From JBGPLH01 sp041486365 [NCBI: Thermodesulfobacteriota bacterium] (GTDB lineage: Bacteria > JAUYMQ01): a DNA stretch of 6,011 nucleotides. The stretch's first letter is position 1, and the number at the start of each line of letters is the position of its first letter. This document shows positions 1-5,864 of this stretch, piece after piece. Under the pieces are notes generated by a model. The model did no database searches. It was not told the DNA's origin and worked only from the letters and a program-made list of their open reading frames with translations. The position numbers and the translations under genes are program-made. The stretch lies in NCBI GenBank assembly GCA_041486365.1, contig JBGPLH010000211.1, positions 1 through 6,011 of the forward strand. The letters are read 5' to 3'.

Positions 1-99
1 GCGCGGTTCGTGGAGCTTGCTCACTACTACCGCCCCGCCGGCCTGCCGCGCGAACGGCAGCCCTGGCTGGCGAGCGTTTGGCGCAGGATGGAATCGTAA
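1..99 (+). CDS. C-terminal fragment of an unidentified protein
   Basis: Frame 1 is open from the window edge to a TAA at 97-99 and gives the last 32 residues of a protein whose start lies outside the window. The visible peptide is rich in aromatic and basic residues, with a HYYRPAGLPRERQPWL stretch and an end of VWRRMES. The composition and the clean stop fit a real coding end, but I do not recognise the family and assign no function. It reads in the same direction as the GST genes, 140 bp upstream of them. A hairpin lies between, so it is probably a separate transcription unit. Confidence 0.6.
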   Translation, partial: ARFVELAHYYRPAGLPRERQPWLASVWRRMES

Positions 100-144
100 G
101 GGGACGGCGCTTCCATTCCAGGATTCATAGATGAAACGGGGAGG

Positions 145-172
145 CTCACCGAGGCTCCTATCCTCGGGTGAG
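145..172 (+). terminator. Hairpin in the gap before the GST genes, possible terminator
   Basis: CTCACCGAGG (145-154) pairs with CCTC-G-GGTGAG (162-172), giving ten base pairs with one bulged G at 166 and a 7-nt loop. It starts 45 bases after the stop of the upstream partial gene. The bases after it (TTCCCACATTCT) are pyrimidine-rich but are not a true T-run, so a Rho-independent terminator is possible rather than certain. The left arm overlaps a direct repeat of GAGGCTC (141-147 and 151-157). It could instead be a leader structure for the GST genes. Confidence 0.4.
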
Positions 173-239
173 TTCCCACATTCTCGGTTGACGGACGGAA
201 TTTGGGGTCGCGTTCACCCGGTCGGCACTGGAGAAACAC

Positions 240-881
240 ATGGCCCTCACCTTCTATTACGCATCAGGCTCACCCTTCGCATGGCGCGTCTGGCTTGCGC
301 TGGAGCACAAGGGCATCCCCTACGAGCTGAAGATCATGTCGTTCGACGCGGGGGACCTCCAGAAGCCGGAGTACCTGGCGCTGAACCCGCGGCACAGGGT
401 GCCGGTGATCGTGGATGACGGTTTCGCGCTCTATGAATCCGCCGCGATCGTCGAGTACCTCGAAGACCGGTGGCCGGGGGAGCCGCGTCTCTTCTCCGCC
501 GACGTTCGCCGGCGTGCACTGCAGCGGCGCATGGTACGGGAGGCGGATTCGTATTTTGTCGAGGGCATGACCCATCTCGCGCAGGCCGTGCTCTTCACGC
601 CGAAGGAGAGCTGGTCGGAGGAGAAGATCGCCGGCGCCTGCGCCGAGGTGAAGAAAGAGCTTTCGATGTGGGAATCGGCGATCGCCGGGGACTACCTCGC
701 CGGCGAGCTGTCCGCCGCCGATATCACGCTCTACCCGCAGGTCGCGCTCGTGCTGCGCATCGCCGGGCGCAAGCCCGGTCTGGTGTCAGCGGATCTCATC
801 GGCCCGAGGATGACCGCCTGGACGCGCCGGATGGAAGCGCTGCCCATCACGCAGAAGACCCGGCCGCCGCACTGGAAATGA
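240..881 (+). CDS. Glutathione S-transferase family protein (Ser-type N-terminus)
   Basis: This is a 213-residue cytosolic GST, a normal full length. GSTs of this kind conjugate glutathione to electrophiles or carry out related thiol chemistry; the substrate cannot be read from sequence. The N-terminal thioredoxin-like domain (about 1-80) has SGSPFAWRV at 9-17, where S9 or S11 is the likely thiolate-stabilising residue. It also has the cis-proline in RVPVI (P55) and the glutathione-binding ESAAI at 66-70. The all-helical C-terminal domain (about 88-205) carries the N-capping box SAAD at 158-161, a folding motif of the superfamily. The ATG at 240 starts exactly at beta-strand 1 and has GGAG at 230-233 with a 6-nt spacer. 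Its TGA overlaps a possible ATG for the next GST gene. The exact class (theta-, phi- or beta-like) is unresolved. Confidence 0.93.
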   Translation: MALTFYYASGSPFAWRVWLALEHKGIPYELKIMSFDAGDLQKPEYLALNPRHRVPVIVDDGFALYESAAIVEYLEDRWPGEPRLFSADVRRRALQRRMVREADSYFVEGMTHLAQAVLFTPKESWSEEKIAGACAEVKKELSMWESAIAGDYLAGELSAADITLYPQVALVLRIAGRKPGLVSADLIGPRMTAWTRRMEALPITQKTRPPHWK

Positions 882-922
882 GCGGGTCGTCCTCTCGGTT
901 TAACCCTCGCCGCGGTTCGCCC

Positions 923-1675
923 ATGCGCCTCATCACCATCCCCATGAGCCACTACTGCGAGAAAGCGCGGTGGGGGCTGGATCGGCTCGGACTCCCGTAC
1001 ACCGAAGAGCGCCACCTGCAGGGCTTCCATTACCTCCCGACTTTATGGGCCAGCGGCAGTCGCAAGGTGCCGGTGCTCATCGACGGGCGCAACGTCGTCT
1101 CCGACTCCACCGCCATCCTCCGACACCTGGACGCATACGCGCCGCCCGGCGCCCGGCTCTATCCAGAAGACGCCGCGCTTCGCGAACGGGTGGAGGCGCT
1201 CGAGGATCGATTGGACGAGGTGCTCGGCGTGGAGAGCCGCCGGTGGGTCTATTTTCACTACCTGACGAAGCCCGACGAGGCGCTCGAAATTGCCTCCCAG
1301 GGCGTGCCGGCCGGCGAGCGCGTTCTCTTCCAGGCGATGTTTCCCATCTTCGGAGCGATGCTTAGGAGGGGACTCGAGGTGACGCCGGAGAAGGTGGAGG
1401 AAGGGCTCGCGCGATCGCGCGCGATCGTGGCCGAGACCGACGCTCTGCTGGCCGAGGGGAGCGGCGCTCTCCTGGGCGAGCGCTTCAGCGCCGCGGACCT
1501 GACGCTGGCCTGCATGCTGGCGCCCCTGGTGCTCCCGCCGCACTACGGAATTCGCCTGCCAACGCTCGAAGAGGCCCCGGAGGCCATGCGCTCGACGGTG
1601 CGGGAATTCCGCGGCACGCCAAGCGGGGCCTACGTGCTGCGGCTGTTCGAGACGGAGCGGATCCGAATCCATTGA
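923..1675 (+). CDS. Glutathione S-transferase family protein (Cys-type N-terminus)
   Basis: This is a 250-residue second GST, clearly different from the one upstream. The thioredoxin-like domain contains SHYCEKARW at 9-17, with C12 where Cys-type GSTs and glutaredoxin-like members keep a reactive thiol. It also has the cis-proline of KVPVL (P50) and the glutathione-contacting SDSTAI at 60-65. The helical domain holds the N-capping box SAAD at 189-192. A Cys in this position often means thiol transfer, deglutathionylation or dehalogenation rather than classical conjugation, but that is inference. The start is ambiguous. ATG 923 begins right at beta-strand 1 but lacks a Shine-Dalgarno sequence. 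An in-frame ATG at 878 overlaps the upstream stop as ATGA and would add a 15-residue polar, disordered-looking extension. I prefer 923 on domain grounds. Co-transcription with the upstream GST is likely. Confidence 0.92.
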   Translation: MRLITIPMSHYCEKARWGLDRLGLPYTEERHLQGFHYLPTLWASGSRKVPVLIDGRNVVSDSTAILRHLDAYAPPGARLYPEDAALRERVEALEDRLDEVLGVESRRWVYFHYLTKPDEALEIASQGVPAGERVLFQAMFPIFGAMLRRGLEVTPEKVEEGLARSRAIVAETDALLAEGSGALLGERFSAADLTLACMLAPLVLPPHYGIRLPTLEEAPEAMRSTVREFRGTPSGAYVLRLFETERIRIH

Positions 1676-1720
1676 TGAGCCCACTCCCTACGGGCGGCGG
1701 GCCGTAAGAGACGAATGTCC

Positions 1721-1726
1721 AGGAGG
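1721..1726 (+). promoter_or_regulatory. Ribosome binding site of the TetR-family gene
   Basis: A perfect AGGAGG lies 7 bases before the GTG at 1734. It fixes that GTG as the start in preference to the in-frame ATG inside the gene (M18, about 50 bases later), which has no comparable site. Confidence 0.8.
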
Positions 1727-1733
1727 AACGGCG

Positions 1734-2429
1734 GTGCGACGTTCACCCGCTCCAGTGAAGACGGCCGGGCCTGTCGATAAAAAGATGCGCCGGCCGAAGA
1801 GCTATCACCACGGCAGCCTCCCCGCCGCCCTGGTGGATGTCGCGAAGGAGCTGATCGCGGAGCGCGGGCTCGAGGGCTTCACGCTGCGAGAGGTGGCGCG
1901 ACGGGTCGGGGTGACGCACGTCGCCGCGTACCGGCACTACACCGATCGTCGCGCGCTGCTCGCGGCGGTCGCGGAGCACGGGTTCCACAAGCTGCGCGGG
2001 CGCCTGGACGGCGCGCGCAGAAGGTCACCCGCGAGGCTTGAGCCGAGGCTCCGGGCGATCCTCGCGGCCTACCTCCAGTTCTGCTGGGACGAGCCGGCCC
2101 TCACGGCGGTGATGTTCGGGCCCCGGCTCAGCCGGGAGGGGGAGTTCCCGCGCCTCGAGACGGCCGTGATGGACAGTCTCGGCGTCATCACGGAGACCAT
2201 CGAGGCGCTCGCTCCTCCGGGAGCGCTGGGGCAGCGCTCGGCGCGGGACCTGGGGCTGGCGCTGTGGACCTTCGTCCACGGGTTCAGCACGCTCTCCCAC
2301 GACAAGGCGGCATACCCCAGCGCCCGGCGGGCGGCCCGGGCCTTCGACGACCTGCTGTCGCCGATGCTCGCCGGCATGTTCGGCGGCCGGTCCGGTCCGC
2401 CGCGAAGGCGACGCGGCGCGCGGGGCTGA
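1734..2429 (+). CDS. TetR/AcrR-family transcriptional regulator, WHG C-terminal domain
   Basis: This is a 231-residue one-component repressor-type regulator starting at GTG. After a basic, probably disordered leader (1-22) comes the TetR N-terminal domain (about 24-80). Its helix-turn-helix covers TLREVARRVGVTHVAAYRHY (50-69), followed by the usual DRRALL. The C-terminal ligand and dimerisation domain (about 100-215) contains WTFVHG at 178-183, which fits the WHG-type TetR C-terminal family. The protein ends in an Arg-rich tail (RRRRGARG). Such proteins dimerise, bind a palindrome and release DNA when a small hydrophobic ligand binds. The gene starts 58 bp after the second GST and precedes a SnoaL-like gene, with a 13-bp palindrome in the gap, so local control of that gene and perhaps of itself or the GSTs is plausible. 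The ligand is unknown. Confidence 0.92.
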   Translation: MRRSPAPVKTAGPVDKKMRRPKSYHHGSLPAALVDVAKELIAERGLEGFTLREVARRVGVTHVAAYRHYTDRRALLAAVAEHGFHKLRGRLDGARRRSPARLEPRLRAILAAYLQFCWDEPALTAVMFGPRLSREGEFPRLETAVMDSLGVITETIEALAPPGALGQRSARDLGLALWTFVHGFSTLSHDKAAYPSARRAARAFDDLLSPMLAGMFGGRSGPPRRRRGARG

Positions 2430-2467
2430 GGGCGGCCGCCCGGGCGGAGGGAGAAAGCGAAGAGGAC

Positions 2468-2496
2468 TTGCGTCGCTATGTTACCAGTGGTAATTT
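2468..2496 (+). promoter_or_regulatory. Possible sigma-70-type promoter of the SnoaL-like gene
   Basis: TTGCGT (2468-2473) and TAATTT (2491-2496) are separated by 17 bases in an AT-richer island of an otherwise GC-rich gap. Each hexamer matches the consensus at only three of six positions, so the call rests on spacing, local AT content and location. Transcription from here would start after the ATG at 2478, consistent with translation from 2532. Confidence 0.35.
2481..2493 (+). promoter_or_regulatory. Perfect palindrome, candidate TetR-family operator
   Basis: TTACCA-G-TGGTAA is a perfect inverted repeat of 6-bp arms around one central base. It lies 51 bp after the TetR stop and overlaps the proposed -10 of the downstream gene. 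TetR-family dimers typically bind short palindromes of about this size placed over the promoter they repress. That this TetR protein binds here is inference. I saw no second copy in the window, including upstream of the TetR gene or of the GSTs. Confidence 0.45.
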
Positions 2497-2518
2497 TGGG
2501 CCCGTCACCCCATTCCCC

Positions 2519-2525
2519 AAGGAGG
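2519..2525 (+). promoter_or_regulatory. Ribosome binding site of the SnoaL-like gene
   Basis: AAGGAGG with a 6-base spacer to the ATG at 2532 is a near-ideal Shine-Dalgarno sequence. It decides against the longer in-frame start at 2478, which lies in the operator/promoter region and has no such site. Confidence 0.8.
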
Positions 2526-2531
2526 CTTCCC

Positions 2532-2933
2532 ATGGCGGGCATGGATCACGAAAAGATCGCACGGCAGGTCCTTGAGGCCTGGAACACCCACGACGCCGAG
2601 CGCGTCGTGGCCTGCTACACCCCGGATCTCGTCTACCGGGATCCCTGGACGCGCGGCGAGGTGCGGGGGGCGGACGCCTTCCGTCGTTACCTGACGAAGA
2701 TGTTCGCGTCCTGGCGGATGCACTGGTCGGCGCGCGAGATCTTCGCCCTGGAGGGAACGGATGGCTCCGCCGTCCTGTGGCGGGCCACCCTGACGCCGCT
2801 CGGCGGCGGTACCACCGTGGAGGTCGAGGGCATGGACATCGCGCTGCTCGAGGGCGAGCGCCTCAAGCGAAACGAGGTCTACTTCGATCGCGCGGCGCTG
2901 ATGCCCCTGCTCGCTTCGAAATCGGCGGCATAG
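2532..2933 (+). CDS. SnoaL-like / NTF2-fold domain protein
   Basis: This is a 133-residue single-domain protein, the typical length of the SnoaL-like (NTF2-like) superfamily. The pattern is standard. A first helix ends in AWNTHDAERVVACYTPD (16-32), where the small-protein 'event, Asp, tally' motif precedes the first strand (VYRDP, 34-38). After further helices (45-65), strands include VLWRATLTP (81-89) and VEVEGMDIALLEG (96-108), and the end is NEVYFDRAALM (114-124). These folds form a cone-shaped pocket and serve as isomerases, cyclases, hydrolases or ligand binders; catalysis cannot be assigned here. A short start from M4 is possible but M1 has the Shine-Dalgarno sequence. The gene follows the TetR gene and may be its target. 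It is convergent with the HTH gene downstream, with a 47-bp gap that shows no clear terminator. Confidence 0.88.
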   Translation: MAGMDHEKIARQVLEAWNTHDAERVVACYTPDLVYRDPWTRGEVRGADAFRRYLTKMFASWRMHWSAREIFALEGTDGSAVLWRATLTPLGGGTTVEVEGMDIALLEGERLKRNEVYFDRAALMPLLASKSAA

Positions 2934-2980
2934 ACGACCTGCGCGGTTCCGAAGCAAGCGGGCTCCGATCGCAGGGAAGC

Positions 2981-3289
2981 CTACGCGACCTTGAGGCGGC
3001 CCTTCTGAGGCTTGACGCTGAGACGGACACGTGCGCCGAGACGCGCCAGCATGTCGATCAGCGCATCGGTGCTGAACAGATCGATCCGGCCACGGAGCAG
3101 ATCGCTGACGCGCGGCTGGGAGACTCGCAGGAGCTTGGCCGCATCCTTCTGCTTGAGACGCCGGGACGCGATCAATTTCTGGACCTTTATCATGAGGTCC
3201 GCACGAACCAGCAGATGCTCCGCCTCCTCGCGGCGGAAGCCCAGATCCCGGAACACGTTACCGGTCGACGGGGTCACCTTCAGCTTCAT
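2981..3289 (-). CDS. XRE-family HTH protein resembling HigA-type antitoxins, no toxin partner
   Basis: This is a 102-residue DNA-binding protein. The N-terminal block TGNVFRDLGF (9-18) followed by EEAEHLLVRADLM (21-33) is the usual lead-in of the HTH_37-type XRE proteins that act as antitoxins in HigBA-like pairs. The helix-turn-helix spans LKQKDAAKLLRVSQPRVSD (45-63), with the recognition helix around QPRVSDLLRG. The last part (LIDMLARLGARVRLSV, 77-92) is the conserved tail. In such pairs the toxin gene normally lies just upstream on the same strand. Here the upstream 170 bp hold a promoter and no recognisable toxin, and the downstream side is the convergent SnoaL-like gene. The start ATG has AGAGGG about 9 bases upstream. 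It may be a solitary regulator, or an antitoxin acting on a toxin elsewhere. Confidence 0.87.
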   Translation of the reverse strand: MKLKVTPSTGNVFRDLGFRREEAEHLLVRADLMIKVQKLIASRRLKQKDAAKLLRVSQPRVSDLLRGRIDLFSTDALIDMLARLGARVRLSVKPQKGRLKVA

Positions 3290-3354
3290 GGGGATCTACC
3301 CTCTGGTTGCGTTTCCCCTCCAAGCCACCGGAGCGGCCTATCGGATGCGGGTCC

Positions 3355-3383
3355 AATATGCAAGTTCTCGTATACTCTGTCAA
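3355..3383 (-). promoter_or_regulatory. Sigma-70-type promoter of the HTH gene
   Basis: On the minus strand, a perfect -35 TTGACA (3383-3378) and a -10 CATATT (3360-3355, four of six consensus bases) are separated by exactly 17 bases. This gives a leader of roughly 60 nt before the HTH start. The local sequence is markedly AT-richer than its surroundings. The spacer contains the palindrome GTATAC (3370-3375), and a 5-bp inverted repeat ACCAA/TTGGT (3385-3398) lies just upstream of the -35. Either could take part in autorepression, which is usual for this family, but both are short. The rest of 3290-3460 shows no gene I can support. Confidence 0.65.
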
Positions 3384-3460
3384 AACCAAAGTGTTGGTGT
3401 CCAGGCCCCTTCGTCAGGCCATAGGTGTAGGATTGGCGCGACGCGCCCGAACAGCGCACC

Positions 3461-5578
3461 TCAACGCTTGAGCCCCTTCCTGACGAGCTCCACCCACCGC
3501 CGCATCTTCGCCGCGTCGCAACCGTGCTTCAGGTGACTCTTCGCCAGCTTCAGAGCGCGGACGATCTGCTCGCAGGAGCAACCGGCGGTATCGGCCAGGC
3601 TGAAGGGCTCGGCGGGCGATCTGCGTCCCTTGGGAACGGTGTCGAAGAGAGCGTCGGCATCGGTCAAGGCGTACCGGCCCGGGCCCAGCCGCGCGGTTGG
3701 AGCCGCTTCGGGGATCGTCGTGCCGGGGCAGAGATCCAGGTCCTCGGGCACGCCATCGGCGTCGCTGTCGCTCATGAGAAAGAGGACCATGCCGTCGTGG
3801 TCCGAGGCGCGCAGGGGGGTCCGGTCGTCTTCCATCAGGGAGATCGCCGCGTCCGCGTTTCCGCGGCCGTAGGCGGCGCCGCGGATCCAGGGCACCAGGG
3901 CCCGGGACGCGAGCGCGTGGTCGATGGCCTGCGCGGTACCGTCGAAGACGAAAGAGTATCGCTCGCGAGGCGCGAGGCGCTCGACTTCGTCCGTGAGATC
4001 GGGATCGACGAGGTCGGGCCCGGAGAGAAGACTTGCCGCCGGATCGAACCGGCCGCGAATCTGTCCGACGACATCGACGTAACCGTCCGTGAACCCGAAA
4101 GCGTTGAAATCCCCCATCACCACCAGGCGGGCTTCGGGCCCGGCGCGCTGGATCTCCTGCACCATCCCGGCAATGGACTGCGCCTGCTCGAGCCGCTTGC
4201 GCCGCACCCGATCGGCGGTGGACGTATTGTCGATACCCAGAAGCGACCGCATGTGGACCACCATCACCCGGACCGGGAAGGGCCCGCCGTCGCCCACGTA
4301 CGCGGCGTCGAGGAGGAGCGGGGGCCGGTCGTGAAGCGGGGACCCGTCCACGCTCAGGATCTCCCCGGCCCCGAGCTGCTCGATCCCGTCCACGCGCACC
4401 GTGTTCCGGAGGAGAAAGCCGACGTCGATCGTGCCCGGATCGTTTCCTTCGATGAGGTACGGCGCATAGCGCACGTCGGGATCGAGCAGCACGATTTCGT
4501 TGGCGAGCGCCCGCAGCACTTCGAGCTTCTCGACCTCCTGGACGCCCAGGATGTCGGGGGCACCGAGCACCTCGACGATGTAGCGCGCCAGCTTCGAGCG
4601 GTGAACGTGATACTCAGCCGTGCTCACCACCTCGTCCTCGCGGAGGTCCCCCAGCGCGTCGGGGACCGGCGGGTCATTCACGTCATCGAAGAGGCGCAGC
4701 ACGTTCAGCGTGCCGATCGTGAATTCGCCCGGTGCGCGTGATCGAACGGGACGGGGGAGCGCCGCGGGCCTCACCGCGAGATCGGTCGGCCACAGCTCGT
4801 AATCGCCGAACTCGAAGCCCAGGACTCCGACGGCATCGAAGGAGGAGCCGGCCGGGATGATCTGGTTCGGAAGGCCCAGCGCGTCCGGATCCAGCTCGAA
4901 CACTTCCGGGTTCCCATCCCAGGTGGGGATAGGCGGCGACTTGAGGCCGGGGAAGACCACACCGGCCTCGCGCAGCGCCCGATCGGGGCCGGCGGTGACG
5001 TGCACCTCCGCGATCGGATCCGACTGGAAGCGCTGGTTGGGCCCGCTGACGGCGCCGCCGACGATCTCGATCCGCATTCCCTCGTAGCACTCGTACTCGA
5101 TGGCACAGCTCGGACGCGAGGGGTCGCGCGAGGGAACACCGGCGTCGAATCGGATCGCCGGGGGGAGCGAACCGGTCCCCTTCACGGTGACGAGCGGCGA
5201 GCCGGACACCTCCGTCTGGCCGAAGAACTCGTTCACCTTCCCGAGCACGTCGACGACGTCCCCGATCAAAACCGCGGGGGTGCGGCCGATGTAGACGAAC
5301 AATCCATCCGACGTTTCCGGGTCACCGTCCGCCCGTCCTGGAGGCGTCTGGATGAAGAAGCCCGTGGGGCCCACGGCCGTGACGACGTTGTCCCGGGCAA
5401 GGACCGTCCGGCCCAGGAATGGGCTAGCCCGAGCCGAGCCCTGGATCTGGTGGATCTCAAGCTCCGGGATGTCGGCGCGCGCGCTAGCCGGATCGACAGC
5501 GATCGCCCAGGCGAGCGCGAGCATGCAACCGACAAGCTTCTCGGCGTCGTGCGCGAACCGCGACGAAGCATTTCTCAT
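3461..5578 (-). CDS. Secreted endonuclease/exonuclease/phosphatase-family nuclease (ExeM/YhcR-like)
   Basis: This is a 705-residue exported protein, probably an extracellular DNase or phosphodiesterase. The signal peptide has a hydrophobic core at 15-28 and an ARA cleavage site near 33-35. An OB-fold-like region follows (about 37-135, opening IHQIQGSARASPF), as in YhcR/ExeM nucleases, then a linker with two Cys (158, 164). The EEP domain (about 286-602) has all its signatures: TLNV (N292), GVQEVE (E348, metal ligand), VVHMRS (H442), MGDFNAF (D490, N492), AIDHALAS (D553, H554) and SDHDGM (D593 and catalytic H594). After it, DSDADGVPEDLDLCP (604-618) resembles a thrombospondin type-3 calcium-binding repeat. 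The tail TAGCSCEQI (664-672) with a third Cys at 687 is a separate C-terminal module. The ATG at 5578 starts the signal peptide. A TTG at 5668 would add 30 polar residues that spoil it. Scavenging DNA or remodelling matrix DNA is inferred. Confidence 0.9.
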   Translation of the reverse strand: MRNASSRFAHDAEKLVGCMLALAWAIAVDPASARADIPELEIHQIQGSARASPFLGRTVLARDNVVTAVGPTGFFIQTPPGRADGDPETSDGLFVYIGRTPAVLIGDVVDVLGKVNEFFGQTEVSGSPLVTVKGTGSLPPAIRFDAGVPSRDPSRPSCAIEYECYEGMRIEIVGGAVSGPNQRFQSDPIAEVHVTAGPDRALREAGVVFPGLKSPPIPTWDGNPEVFELDPDALGLPNQIIPAGSSFDAVGVLGFEFGDYELWPTDLAVRPAALPRPVRSRAPGEFTIGTLNVLRLFDDVNDPPVPDALGDLREDEVVSTAEYHVHRSKLARYIVEVLGAPDILGVQEVEKLEVLRALANEIVLLDPDVRYAPYLIEGNDPGTIDVGFLLRNTVRVDGIEQLGAGEILSVDGSPLHDRPPLLLDAAYVGDGGPFPVRVMVVHMRSLLGIDNTSTADRVRRKRLEQAQSIAGMVQEIQRAGPEARLVVMGDFNAFGFTDGYVDVVGQIRGRFDPAASLLSGPDLVDPDLTDEVERLAPRERYSFVFDGTAQAIDHALASRALVPWIRGAAYGRGNADAAISLMEDDRTPLRASDHDGMVLFLMSDSDADGVPEDLDLCPGTTIPEAAPTARLGPGRYALTDADALFDTVPKGRRSPAEPFSLADTAGCSCEQIVRALKLAKSHLKHGCDAAKMRRWVELVRKGLKR

Positions 5579-5864
5579 GCGAGTCACTTTCGATGGCCGT
5601 GAGGCGGCACGGTCAGGCGTGTCGCGCCGGAGTTTCCCGTCAATCGCAACAAGCAAGCGGCGTACCAATGCGGGGCGTGCATCGAGCGCAGCGGAATCAG
5701 CGGGCTCTGGCGAACCGGGATGGGTCGGCGTGGCGGGGATTGTCAGGGATGGTCGGCGGTCCGTTGCCGGGTCAGGCGTACGGAACGACGACCCCGGCAG
5801 CGGGTGCTGCCGGGGTTATTCTTGTATCAGCGCAGGCGCAGTCCATGTGACAGACTGCTGATCT
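5579..5864. other. Non-coding stretch between the PEP-CTERM and nuclease genes
   Basis: These 286 bp hold no gene I can support on either strand. The open frames here have no Shine-Dalgarno sequence and no familiar protein pattern. The part next to the nuclease (5579-5668) stays open in the nuclease frame up to a TTG, but it encodes an Arg-rich, non-signal-like peptide. The one clear structure is the hairpin at 5791-5816. No convincing -35/-10 pair for the nuclease was found. Confidence 0.5.
5791..5816 (-). terminator. Perfect 11-bp hairpin downstream of the PEP-CTERM gene
   Basis: ACCCCGGCAGC (5791-5801) and GCTGCCGGGGT (5806-5816) pair without mismatch around a 4-nt loop (GGGT on +). It begins 48 bases past the stop of the PEP-CTERM gene, the usual place for a transcription terminator. 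The T-rich tail (TTATTCTTG), however, lies on the plus-strand side, and on the minus strand the hairpin is followed only by CGTCGTTCCG. It may therefore be a weak or stem-only terminator for the minus-strand gene, act in both directions, or stop antisense transcription toward that gene. The strand given is the contextual guess. Confidence 0.6.

Noticed and set aside
188-216. TTGACG at 188-193 as the -35 of a GST promoter.
   Set aside because: At a 16-18 bp distance the sequence (around CGTTCA) does not resemble a -10 element, so it is not listed as a promoter.
470-922. Upstream extension of the second GST frame to 470, giving a 401-residue protein.
   Set aside because: The extra part is out-of-frame translation of the first GST gene (Arg/Ala-rich). 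The GST fold begins at 923.
1689-1706. Inverted repeat TACGG/CCGTA before the TetR gene, as a second operator.
   Set aside because: The arms are only 5 bp with an 8-bp gap and share no pattern with the TTACCA palindrome, which is easily expected by chance in GC-rich DNA.
3435-3447. Palindrome GGCGCG-A-CGCGCC just after the nuclease stop, as a terminator.
   Set aside because: With a realistic loop the stem is only 5 bp and no T-run follows on the minus strand.
3524-4741. Long plus-strand open frame (405 codons) inside the nuclease gene.
   Set aside because: It is the antisense shadow of the nuclease, rich in His, Arg and Gly with no domain pattern. The minus-strand frame has a signal peptide and all the EEP motifs.
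5579-5668. TTG at 5668 as the nuclease start.
   Set aside because: It adds 30 polar, Arg-rich residues before a good signal peptide that begins at the ATG at 5578.
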